Notes under the pieces: model-generated
Told to the model about the DNA's origin: nothing
The model's database searches: none
The model's input: only the letters and a program-made list of their open reading frames with translations
Program-made: the position numbers and the translations under genes
Source: Brevundimonas sp.
Lineage (GTDB): Bacteria > Pseudomonadota > Alphaproteobacteria > Caulobacterales > Caulobacteraceae
Direction of reading: 5' to 3'
NCBI RefSeq assembly: GCF_030682035.1
Contig: NZ_JAUXQZ010000046.1
Span: 1-64,000, forward strand
DNA: 64,000 nucleotides
Shown: positions 56,004 to 63,397 of the stretch, in pieces
How the letters are laid out: each line of letters starts with the position of its first letter
How positions within the stretch are numbered: position 1 is the stretch's first letter

Positions 56004-56141
56004 GTCTCCTCCCTGTCGCATGGCGATGGAGAGGTGGCGCGCCGCGCTGGCGGCGTGACGGAGGGGTTGCCAGCGGCGAGTGCGGCCGGGGCCCCTCCAC
56101 CGCTTCGCGGTCCCCCTCCCCACGCAGTAGGGAGGAGACGG
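56004..56141. repeat. GC-rich palindromic intergenic repeat, copy 3
   Basis: This is the reverse-oriented counterpart of copy 2. It contains tctcctccctgtcgcatgg, gtggcgcgccgcg and cccctccccacgcagtagg in the same order as the reverse complement of 52636-52748. It separates mnmE from the DUF6489 gene and contributes the mnmE ribosome-binding site at one edge. Confidence 0.85.
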
Positions 56142-56145
56142 CGTT

Positions 56146-56373
56146 TCAAGGCTTGACGGCCGCTTCCATCAGTTTGCGGAACTGGTCCTGGGCCTGCATG
56201 CCGAAACTGGTCCAGGTCTTCATCAGTTCGTCGGGCTGCATGGCGGCCATTTTCTCGTCCATGCGCCGCTTCATCTCGGCGACGAGATGGTCGTTCAGCG
56301 GCTCGACATTGGGCAGACCCAAAAAGGCTCGCGCCTCCTCCGGGGTGCATTCGACCTCGACATTGACCTTCAT
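56146..56373 (-). CDS. DUF6489 family protein
   Basis: 75 residues. MKVNVEVECTPEEARAFLGL then PNVEPLNDHLVAEMKRRMDE is the pattern of a small family of Alphaproteobacteria that I recall as DUF6489, commonly next to rho and mnmE. No function known; the middle is a helix with Met/Asp repeats. It lies between rho and mnmE, with a perfect parS site 12 bases upstream of its start. Confidence 0.8.
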   Translation of the reverse strand: MKVNVEVECTPEEARAFLGLPNVEPLNDHLVAEMKRRMDEKMAAMQPDELMKTWTSFGMQAQDQFRKLMEAAVKP

Positions 56374-56385
56374 GCCGCCGCTCCA

Positions 56386-56401
56386 TGTTTCACGTGAAAC
56401 A
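56386..56401. other. parS site 3, perfect palindrome, upstream of the DUF6489 gene
   Basis: TGTTTCACGTGAAACA, an exact 16-base parS palindrome. It lies in the rho-DUF6489 gap, 21 bases after the rho stop. It is the site nearest the putative origin, about 4.5 kb away. Confidence 0.95.
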
Positions 56402-56422
56402 CGACCGTCCGTACCCGGAGGG

Positions 56423-57856
56423 TCAGGTGTTCATCGACTGGAAGAAGTCCGCATTGTTCTTGGACTGGCGCAGCTTGTCGATCAGGAATTCGATCGCGTC
56501 CTGCGGACCCATCGGGTTGAGGATGCGGCGCAGGACATATGTCTTGGCCAGTTGATCCTTGGGCGTGGTGAGTTCTTCCTTGCGGGTGCCGGACTTGAGC
56601 ACGTCGATGGCCGGGAAGATGCGCTTGTCGGCGACCTTGCGGTCCAGCACGATTTCCGAGTTACCCGTGCCCTTGAACTCTTCGAAGATCACCTCGTCCA
56701 TCCGCGAGCCCGTATCGATCAGGGCGGTGGCGATGATGGTCAGGGAGCCGCCCTGCTCCACATTGCGCGCGGCGCCGAAGAAGCGTTTCGGCCGCTGCAG
56801 GGCGTTGGCGTCGACGCCGCCGGTCAGAACCTTGCCCGACGACGGGACGGTGGCGTTGTAGGCGCGGCCCAGGCGGGTGATGGAGTCGAGCAGGATCACC
56901 ACGTCCTTCTTGTGCTCGACAAGACGTTTGGCCTTTTCGATCACCATTTCCGCGACGGCGACGTGGCGGGTGGCGGGCTCATCGAAGGTTGAGGCGATGA
57001 CCTCGCCCTTCACCGTGCGCTGCATGTCGGTGACTTCCTCGGGTCGTTCGTCGATCAGCAGAACGATCAGGAAGACCTCCGGGTGGTTCTTCTCGATCGA
57101 TTTGGCGATGTTCTGCAGCATGACCGTCTTGCCGACGCGAGGCGGGGCGACGATCAGGCAGCGCTGACCCTTGCCGAGCGGCGCGACGATGTCGATGACC
57201 CGTCCCGAGCGGTCCTTGAGCGTCGGGTCCTGGATTTCCATGTGCAGCCGCTCTTCGGGGTAGAGCGGGGTCAGGTTGTCGAACAGGACCTTGGTCTTGA
57301 CCGTCTCGGGGTCCTCGAAATTGATCGTGTCGACCTTGAGCAGGGCGAAGTAGCGCTCACCCTCCCGCGGGCCGCGCACGGCGCCGTGGATGGTGTCGCC
57401 CGAGCGCAGGCCGAAGCGGCGGATCTGCGACGGCGAGACATAGACATCGTCCGGACCCGGAAGATAATTGACATCCGGGCTGCGTAGGAAGCCGAAGCCG
57501 TCGGGCAGGATCTCGAGCACGCCGTCGGCGATGATCTCGACTTCCTCATCGGCCAGGGTCTTGAGGATGGCGAACAGCAGATCCTGTTTGCGCAGATTGC
57601 CGGCGTTCTCGATCTCGAGGCTTTCGGCGAAGGCGACCAGGTCTTCCGGCGTCTTCTCGTTCAGCTCCTGCAGGGTGATGCGGCCGTTGGGCACGATCGG
57701 CTCGCCGTCGTCATCCTCGTCGCCGGACTCCTGGTCGACCATCGGCAGGTCGGCCGCGGCCAGCTCATTGCCGATCTCCGGGCCAACCTCGGGCGCATCG
57801 GCCTCGGGAGTCGCTTCGGTCTCTGGGGTGTCGGTGGCATCGGTCATGGCGTGCAA
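56423..57856 (-). CDS. rho: Transcription termination factor Rho
   Basis: 477 residues (474 if the ATG at 57847 is used). An acidic N-terminal extension of about 55 residues ([20 protein letters not shown]) precedes the Rho N-terminal domain ([20 protein letters not shown]), an RNA-binding cold-shock-like fold with [19 protein letters not shown], then the ATPase core with [19 protein letters not shown] and the Q-loop/R-loop region. Hexameric RNA helicase terminating transcription. Upstream 57857-58054 holds nothing I can identify beyond leader sequence. Confidence 0.97.
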   Translation of the reverse strand: MHAMTDATDTPETEATPEADAPEVGPEIGNELAAADLPMVDQESGDEDDDGEPIVPNGRITLQELNEKTPEDLVAFAESLEIENAGNLRKQDLLFAILKTLADEEVEIIADGVLEILPDGFGFLRSPDVNYLPGPDDVYVSPSQIRRFGLRSGDTIHGAVRGPREGERYFALLKVDTINFEDPETVKTKVLFDNLTPLYPEERLHMEIQDPTLKDRSGRVIDIVAPLGKGQRCLIVAPPRVGKTVMLQNIAKSIEKNHPEVFLIVLLIDERPEEVTDMQRTVKGEVIASTFDEPATRHVAVAEMVIEKAKRLVEHKKDVVILLDSITRLGRAYNATVPSSGKVLTGGVDANALQRPKRFFGAARNVEQGGSLTIIATALIDTGSRMDEVIFEEFKGTGNSEIVLDRKVADKRIFPAIDVLKSGTRKEELTTPKDQLAKTYVLRRILNPMGPQDAIEFLIDKLRQSKNNADFFQSMNT

Positions 57857-58054
57857 TCAAAAGCATCGCCGCGAGACAGGGCGTCGCGCGGGCGGGAAAA
57901 TCCAGCGATGTCTGGCCTTGCGGCCGGGTGGGAAAGCGACGGGTCGTCCCGGCGAGGTAGGCGGGCGTCGCGAAGAGAGGAACGGCCCCAGACTCCTGCA
58001 GGGCAGTCGCCTTGAGCGAAACCACGCGGCGCCGGCTACGTCAAGCTGAGCGGA

Positions 58055-58525
58055 TCAACCGAAGGTCCACTGCGTCGTCACCGACAGCACCATGACGATG
58101 GCGATGACGAACGGGATTTCATTGGTCATGCGCCAGAAGCGGCCAGATTTCGTCGAGGTCCCGGCGCGGATGCGCTTCAGTTCTCCGGCGAGGAACCCGT
58201 GCCAGGCCGACAGGGCGATCACGCCGGCCAATTTGGCGACCATCCACGGCTGGGCGAGGAAACCCCAGCCTTCGCCGTACTCGAAGACATGGATGCCGAT
58301 CATCCAGAGGCCGAAGATCCAGGCCGCGGTCATGGCGGGATTGATGATGATCTTCAGCAGCCGCTGCTGCCAGGTCCGCAGCAGGCCGCGCATCTCCGAC
58401 CGCAGCGGCTCGGCCTTGTCCGCCTGTTCGGCGTCATAGGCATAGAGGCGCGGCAGGAAAAGCATGCCGGCCATCCAGGCGATGACGGCCAGGATGTGCA
58501 GGCCGCGCACAATCTCGAACGTCAT
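58055..58525 (-). CDS. hemJ: Protoporphyrinogen oxidase HemJ
   Basis: 156 residues with four hydrophobic helices. MTFEIVRGLHILAVIAWMAG with the conserved His, FLPRLYAYD, and SAWHGFLAGELKRIRAG followed by KSGRFWRMTNEIPFVIAIVM match the HemJ (UPF0093) family, which oxidises protoporphyrinogen IX in organisms lacking HemG/HemY. It overlaps hemH by four bases and continues the hemE-hemH-hemJ haem operon. Confidence 0.93.
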   Translation of the reverse strand: MTFEIVRGLHILAVIAWMAGMLFLPRLYAYDAEQADKAEPLRSEMRGLLRTWQQRLLKIIINPAMTAAWIFGLWMIGIHVFEYGEGWGFLAQPWMVAKLAGVIALSAWHGFLAGELKRIRAGTSTKSGRFWRMTNEIPFVIAIVMVLSVTTQWTFG

Positions 58526-59577
58526 GCCGCCCTCCGCTTGCAGGACCGCGGACAGGCCTTCCAGTCCGCCCGGCAACCGGGACCGTAGGGCGCCACGTCC
58601 GTCCGCGACAAGGCTTCGACCGCCGCCTCGGCCAGGGTCTGGATGAAGGGCGCGGCGACCCCGACCGCCGGGCTGCGGAGGTAGGGTGTTACGCCGAGAT
58701 TGTGGGCCAGTTCGGCGTATTCGATGTCCAGCTCGACCAAGGTCTCGATATGCTCCGAGACGAAAGCGACGGGCGCGACGACCACGCCCACGCCGTCGCG
58801 CGCGGCCTGTTCGATCGCCTCGATCGTCGAGGGACCCAGCCATTTCATCGGCCCGACCCGGCTCTGGTAGCAGATCGACCAAACGCCTTCAGCCAGTCCC
58901 ACGCGTTCGGCGATGGCGGCGCAGGTCGTTTCGATCTGCTCCTGATAGGGGTCGCCCTTCTTCGCGATCAGGCTTTCGGGAATGCCGTGCGCCGAGAACA
59001 GGACGCGGACGGGCCGGTCGCCGGCGTCGGCCAGTTTCGCCCTCACGCCGTCGGCCTGGGCCTCGATCCAGCCGGGAGCCTCAGGGTAGCAACAAACGGT
59101 CCGGCTGCCGCCCGGCCCTGTGTAGGCCTCTTGCCAAGCCTTCAGTGAGGACTGGGTCGTCGTGGTTGAGAACTGCGGATAGAGCGGCAGGAGCACGATC
59201 TCGTCCGGGGCGAAGGCGGCGACCTCGGTGGCGGTCTCCTCGCTCAGGGGCGACCAGTAGCGCATGGCGACGAAAGTCCGGACCGTGTCGCCGGGCAGGC
59301 GGCTCGACAGGACCTCGGCCAAGGCGGCGGCCTGTTTGCGGGTCTCCGCCAGCAGGGGCGAACCACCGCCCATCAGGGCGTAGTTGGCCTGAGACGATGC
59401 CTCGCGGCGACTGGAGATCAGGTGCGCCAGCAGCGTGCGGAACGGATTGGGCAGGCCGATGATGGCCGGGTCGCGGAACAGGTTGAACAGGAAGGGTTTG
59501 ACCGAGGCCTGGTCGTCTGGACCGCCAAGGTTGAACAGCACCACCGCGATGCGGCGGCCGTTCAGGGGGCCGTTCAT
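58522..59577 (-). CDS. hemH: Ferrochelatase
   Basis: 351 residues. Inserts Fe2+ into protoporphyrin IX. VLFNLGGPDDQASVKPFLFN, YPQFSTTTTQSSLKA and FSAHGIPESLIAKKGDPY with the active His are conserved. The C terminus GPGCRADWKACPRSCKRRAA carries Cys clustered as C-x6-C-x3-C, suggesting the [2Fe-2S] cluster known from Caulobacter ferrochelatase. Overlaps hemJ and hemE by four bases each. Confidence 0.95.
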   Translation of the reverse strand: MNGPLNGRRIAVVLFNLGGPDDQASVKPFLFNLFRDPAIIGLPNPFRTLLAHLISSRREASSQANYALMGGGSPLLAETRKQAAALAEVLSSRLPGDTVRTFVAMRYWSPLSEETATEVAAFAPDEIVLLPLYPQFSTTTTQSSLKAWQEAYTGPGGSRTVCCYPEAPGWIEAQADGVRAKLADAGDRPVRVLFSAHGIPESLIAKKGDPYQEQIETTCAAIAERVGLAEGVWSICYQSRVGPMKWLGPSTIEAIEQAARDGVGVVVAPVAFVSEHIETLVELDIEYAELAHNLGVTPYLRSPAVGVAAPFIQTLAEAAVEALSRTDVAPYGPGCRADWKACPRSCKRRAA

Positions 59578-60620
59578 TGGGCGCCGATCCGCTTCAGCAC
59601 CTGTTCGACATGATTGATCGGCACGTCGGGGAGGATGCCGTGGCCGAGGTTGAAGATCCACGGCCCCTGCCCCCAGGCTTCGAGCAGCTGGTCGACGCGG
59701 CGGTCCAGCATCGGTCCGCCGGCGCGCAGCAACAGCGGGTCCAGCGCGCCCTGGATCGGCTTGATCGCCTGCACGCGCTTGCCGACCTCAAGCGGACAGG
59801 CGGTGTCAAGCGCCACGGCCTGAACGTCCACCTCGGCCGCATAGCGTTCCGCCAGAGCTGCGGAGCCGCGCGGGAAGCCGATCAGAGGTACGGTGACGCC
59901 CAGCTCCCGCACCCGCCGCACGAGTTTCTGATGCGGCCGCAGGACCAGGCTTTTGAACAGGTCGTCCGGCAGGCCCTCCGCCCAGCTTTCGAAGATCTTG
60001 AGCACCTGGGCGCCGGCGTCGGCCTGCATCTTCAGATAATGCGCCGTGGCCTCGACCAGAACGTCCAGCAGGGCGGCAACCTTGTCCGGTTCGGCATAGG
60101 CATAGGTCCGGGCCTGGGCGCGCTCTCCCTTGCCGATGGTCCGCGCCGCACCGTCCAGCATATAGGTGGCAACGGTCCACGGGGCCCCGGCGAACCCGAT
60201 CAGGGCGCGTTCGGGCTCCAGCTCTGCGCGCACCAGAGACAGGGTCTGGCCGACCTGTTTCAGGGCCTCTCCGGCCCCCGCGGTCAGATCGCGCATGGCC
60301 TCGACCGGCGGCAGGATGCCCAGCCTCGGGCCCTCGCCCGCCTCGAACCAGACCTCCTGGCCTAGGGCCTGGGGGATCAGCAGGATGTCGGCGAAGACGA
60401 TGGCAGCGTCGAAGCCGAACCGCCGCATCGGCTGTAGCGTCGCCTCGGCGGCTTTCTCGGGATTGAGGCAGAAGGCGATGAAGTCAGGCGTCGTGGCCCT
60501 GAGCGCGCGGTATTCCGGCAGGTAGCGCCCGGCCTGACGCATGAACCAGACGGGCGGCCGGGCTGTCGCCTCGCCGGCGAGAACCTTGAGCAACAGGGGG
60601 GCGTCGGGGGAGACAGTCAT
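59574..60620 (-). CDS. hemE: Uroporphyrinogen decarboxylase
   Basis: 348 residues, full length. The N-terminal signature RPPVWFMRQAGRYLPEYRAL is followed by FSDILLIPQAL-like FADILLIPQALGQEVWFE and later LIGFAGAPWTVATYMLDG, PLIGFPRGS and the C-terminal FNLGHGILPDVPINHV. Converts uroporphyrinogen III to coproporphyrinogen III. In C. crescentus hemE flanks the origin and its promoter region belongs to it; the same layout is seen here. Confidence 0.97.
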   Translation of the reverse strand: MTVSPDAPLLLKVLAGEATARPPVWFMRQAGRYLPEYRALRATTPDFIAFCLNPEKAAEATLQPMRRFGFDAAIVFADILLIPQALGQEVWFEAGEGPRLGILPPVEAMRDLTAGAGEALKQVGQTLSLVRAELEPERALIGFAGAPWTVATYMLDGAARTIGKGERAQARTYAYAEPDKVAALLDVLVEATAHYLKMQADAGAQVLKIFESWAEGLPDDLFKSLVLRPHQKLVRRVRELGVTVPLIGFPRGSAALAERYAAEVDVQAVALDTACPLEVGKRVQAIKPIQGALDPLLLRAGGPMLDRRVDQLLEAWGQGPWIFNLGHGILPDVPINHVEQVLKRIGAQ

Positions 60621-60677
60621 CTGACCCCGGTCCTACCGGGCGCCCCGGTCCCGCTCAAGCCCGTCCCGTGTCGCACC

Positions 60678-60718
60678 CTTCCAATCCTTCTCAAGAAAAG
60701 AGTCTTGAGATTTGGAAG
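60678..60718. promoter_or_regulatory. AT-rich palindrome with central GANTC site in the origin
   Basis: CTTCCAA (60678-60684) pairs with TTGGAAG (60712-60718) and TCTCAAGA (60689-60696) with TCTTGAGA (60703-60710). GAGTC at 60700-60704 in the centre is a CcrM methylation site. It is the most AT-rich stretch of the origin gap and a candidate unwinding or protein-binding site. Confidence 0.7.
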
Positions 60719-60844
60719 TAGAAGGCAGGGCCGGGGATGAGGGGGACAAGTCCGGCGTCTCGACCGGTCACGGACGGGTTTTCCGCAAACCGTCACAAGC
60801 CGTGGGAAGGGTCTCCACCGGGCTGGTGAAAGCGGGGATAAATC

Positions 60845-60859
60845 CTAACGAGGCCTTAA
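60845..60859. promoter_or_regulatory. CtrA box, one mismatch
   Basis: CTAA-N7-TTAA (CTAACGAGGCCTTAA), one base from the CtrA consensus TTAA-N7-TTAA. CtrA~P binding represses initiation in C. crescentus. Confidence 0.7.
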
Positions 60860-60904
60860 CAGCGGGTTTTGCGGCGCGGCTGGCGGCTGGGGGTCTGGGC
60901 GCCG

Positions 60905-60919
60905 TTAACCTCTCGTTAA
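60905..60919. promoter_or_regulatory. CtrA box, perfect match
   Basis: TTAA at 60905-60908, CCTCTCG, TTAA at 60916-60919: an exact TTAA-N7-TTAA CtrA-binding site in the putative origin. Confidence 0.85.
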
Positions 60920-61119
60920 GGATCTCCACAGGGGAGCGGGCGGCGGCGGCCAGCCTTGGGATGAATGGCGCCGTGATATCGGATCCCATCCACCTCTGTC
61001 CCCGCTCGCGGCCCGCGTCCGGTCCCGCTATAGGTAAAGGGTGCCCTCTTCGCCGCTGATGGCGCCCCAATGGCGCCCGGGCCCGTCCACAGGAGTTTCG
61101 CAATCATGGACAGCCGCCG

Positions 61120-62004
61120 ATGACGCCGGGTTCGTCCAGCCCGGGCCGCGCCTCAGGCCCGCTGCGGCTGGCGACCTATTTCCACGTCCATCTGGTCTCG
61201 GACTCCACTGGCGAGACTCTGAACGCCATGGCCAAGGCGGTGGTGGCCCGCTTCGACGGGGTTATTCCGATCGAGCATATCTACGCCCTCGTCCGCTCCA
61301 GCAAACAGATGGATCGGGTGCTGGAGGAAGTCGCCGCATCGCCGGGCGTGGTGCTGCACACCCTGGTGGACCGGGAGCTACGCGAACAACTCGAGGAGGG
61401 GTGCCGCAAGCTGGACATGCCCCAGATCGCGGCGCTGGACCCGTTGGTCGGCGCCCTGTCGCGGTATTTGGGCGCGGCTCTGTCGACCCGGGTGGGCGCC
61501 CAGCACGCTCTGGACACGGACTACTTCAACCGCATCGCCGCCCTCGACTACGCCATGGCCCATGACGACGGCCAGGGCACGGCGGTCCAGCTGGAAGGCG
61601 CCGACGTCGTCCTCTGCGGGGTCAGCCGCACCTCCAAGACCCCGACCTGCATCTATCTGGCCCACCGGGGCATCCGCGCTGCCAATGTGCCGCTGGTGCC
61701 GGGTCAGGAGGACGGCGAACGCCTCGTCGGGCTGAAGAATCCGCTGGTGGTCGGCCTGACGGTGTCGCCGGACCGGCTGGTGCAGATCCGCAAGAACCGG
61801 CTGGACGGACTGAATGCCAACCGGGCCAGCGCCTATGTCGACCATGACGCGGTGCGCGAGGAGACGGTCAGGGCGCGGCGGGCGTTCGAGCGACGCGGCT
61901 GGCCCGTCATCGACGTGACCCGCCGTTCGGTCGAGGAGACGGCGGCGGCCATCATCAACCTGTTGAACGAACGCCGGACCCGGCGGCTGGGGGCGGCCTG
62001 GTGA
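61120..62004 (+). CDS. Pyruvate/PEP synthase kinase-pyrophosphorylase (DUF299)
   Basis: 294 residues of the DUF299 regulatory family, which phosphorylates and dephosphorylates PEP synthetase or pyruvate phosphate dikinase using ADP and phosphate. FHVHLVSDSTGETLNAMAKA begins the domain. The nucleotide loop GVSRTSKTPTCIYLAHRGI lies near 167-185, and LVVGLTVSPDRLVQIRKNRL and INLLNERRTRR follow. This is the RP001-type gene beside the origin in Caulobacter. The stop overlaps maf. Confidence 0.92.
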   Translation: MTPGSSSPGRASGPLRLATYFHVHLVSDSTGETLNAMAKAVVARFDGVIPIEHIYALVRSSKQMDRVLEEVAASPGVVLHTLVDRELREQLEEGCRKLDMPQIAALDPLVGALSRYLGAALSTRVGAQHALDTDYFNRIAALDYAMAHDDGQGTAVQLEGADVVLCGVSRTSKTPTCIYLAHRGIRAANVPLVPGQEDGERLVGLKNPLVVGLTVSPDRLVQIRKNRLDGLNANRASAYVDHDAVREETVRARRAFERRGWPVIDVTRRSVEETAAAIINLLNERRTRRLGAAW

Positions 62005-62603
62005 CTATGTGCTCAGAGCGGCTGATTCTCGCGTCGAAGAGCGCGGCGCGCCGTGCGATGCTGACGGACTCCGGCGTGCCTTTCTCGGTCACGGTCGCCG
62101 ATGTGGACGAAGATGCGGTCAAGGCCGCGCACGATCCGGCTGACGCCGCGGGGCTGGCGGTCGAGCTGGCCCGGGTCAAGGCGCTGGCGGTGTCGCGCCA
62201 CGACACCGACGCCTGGGTTCTCGGGGCGGACCAGACCCTGTCCTTCGATGGCGGGCTGGTGTCGAAGGCCGGTTCACTGGCGGCGGCGCGGGCGCGGCTC
62301 ATGGCCATGAAGGGAAAACCCCACCAGCTGCATTCCGGCGCGGCCCTGGCCCGCAATGGCCAGATCGTCTGGTCGGGGGTGGATACAGCGACGATGCGGG
62401 TGCGGGCCTTTTCAGACGCCTTCCTCGACGCCTACCTCGCGGCCGAGGGCGAGGGGCTGCTGGCCTGCGTCGGCTCATACCGGCTGGAAGGCATGGGTTC
62501 CCAGCTGTTCGAGGCAGTGGAGGGCGACTATTTCACCGTGCTTGGCTTGCCGCTGTGGCCGGTGCTGGCCGAGCTCCGCCGGGCCGGGGTGCTGAAGTCA
62601 TGA
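62001..62603 (+). CDS. maf: Maf family nucleotide pyrophosphatase
   Basis: 200 residues, GTG start at 62001 overlapping the preceding stop (alternative ATG at 62007). LILASKSAARRAMLTDSGVP is the Maf N-terminal signature; WVLGADQTLSFDG holds the catalytic Asp, and GSYRLEGMGSQLFEAVEGDY is conserved. Hydrolyses non-canonical or excess dNTP/NTPs. The maf-aroE-coaE order is common next to the origin in alphaproteobacteria. Confidence 0.94.
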   Translation: MTMCSERLILASKSAARRAMLTDSGVPFSVTVADVDEDAVKAAHDPADAAGLAVELARVKALAVSRHDTDAWVLGADQTLSFDGGLVSKAGSLAAARARLMAMKGKPHQLHSGAALARNGQIVWSGVDTATMRVRAFSDAFLDAYLAAEGEGLLACVGSYRLEGMGSQLFEAVEGDYFTVLGLPLWPVLAELRRAGVLKS

Positions 62604-63397
62604 CGATTCTGGCGGGCGTCGCGGGCCGGCCCATCGCCCATTCGCTCAGCCCGTTGATCCACACAACCTGGATCAAGACGGCGGAGCTGGACGCCGAGTA
62701 TCGCGCCTTTGGGCCGGAGGATGGGGCGGGCTTCGCCGCCCTGGTCACGGATGGGCGCGCCGGGCGGCTGCGGGGTCTGAACGTCACCGCCCCGTTCAAG
62801 GAATTGGCGCTGGCGCTGGCGGACGATGCGAGCGCGACAGCCCGGAAATGCGGGTCAGCCAATCTGCTGCTGTTCCAGGATGGCCGGGTCTGGGCCGAAA
62901 GCACCGACGGGGCGGGTCTGATCGGGGCGCTGGCGGAACAGGCCCCGGAACTGGATGTCAGGGGTCAATCGGTGGTGCTGCTGGGCGCGGGCGGTGCGGC
63001 GCGGGCGGCGGTCGCGGCGCTGAAGGCGGCCGGCGCGGATGTCGGGGTGCTGAACCGGACCCGCGCTCGCGCCGAGGCCCTGACGGCGGATCTCGGCGTC
63101 ACGGTGGTTGAGGCGAGGGCTCTGAATGAGGCCGCACTGGTGATAAACGCCCTGAGCGTGCCGCCCGATATCGAAGTGTCCCGGCTACGGGACGACGCGG
63201 TTTTGATGGACATGACCTACCGACCGCTGCTCACCCCCTTCCTGCTGCAGGGTCGGAGCCGGGGTCTGACCACGGTGGATGGTCTGGCCATGCTGATCGG
63301 GCAGGCGCGGCCGTCGTTCCGCGTGATCTTCGGGATCGAGCCTCCTCCGATCGATGTCCGGACCGAGGCCCTCACGGCGCTGGGAGAGGCGCCATGA
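62600..63397 (+). CDS. aroE: Shikimate dehydrogenase (NADP+)
   Basis: 265 residues from the ATG at 62600, coupled to maf by ATGA. Substrate residues are in [32 protein letters not shown] (catalytic Lys) and [11 protein letters not shown] (catalytic Asp), followed by the dinucleotide-binding [24 protein letters not shown]-binding [10 protein letters not shown] (Arg pair) supports NADP. Reduces dehydroshikimate in aromatic amino-acid synthesis. Confidence 0.95.
   Translation: MTILAGVAGRPIAHSLSPLIHTTWIKTAELDAEYRAFGPEDGAGFAALVTDGRAGRLRGLNVTAPFKELALALADDASATARKCGSANLLLFQDGRVWAESTDGAGLIGALAEQAPELDVRGQSVVLLGAGGAARAAVAALKAAGADVGVLNRTRARAEALTADLGVTVVEARALNEAALVINALSVPPDIEVSRLRDDAVLMDMTYRPLLTPFLLQGRSRGLTTVDGLAMLIGQARPSFRVIFGIEPPPIDVRTEALTALGEAP

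Larger units (their letters stand above)
60621..61119. other. oriC: Putative chromosomal replication origin (oriC)
   Basis: A 499-base noncoding gap between divergent hemE and the DUF299 gene, the same flanks as the C. crescentus origin (CCori). It holds a perfect CtrA box (60905-60919), a second with one mismatch (60845-60859), an AT-rich palindrome with a central GANTC site (60678-60718) and weak DnaA-box-like 9-mers (TTATCCCCG at 60833-60841 minus strand, ATCTCCACA at 60922-60930, CCGTCCACA at 61083-61091). The DnaA matches are 6-7 of 9 and not decisive. Flanking genes point away from it on both sides. Confidence 0.8.

Noticed and set aside
60833..60841. TTATCCCCG as a DnaA box.
   Set aside because: Only 7 of 9 bases match TTATCCACA, so it is mentioned as weak support and not listed as a separate feature.
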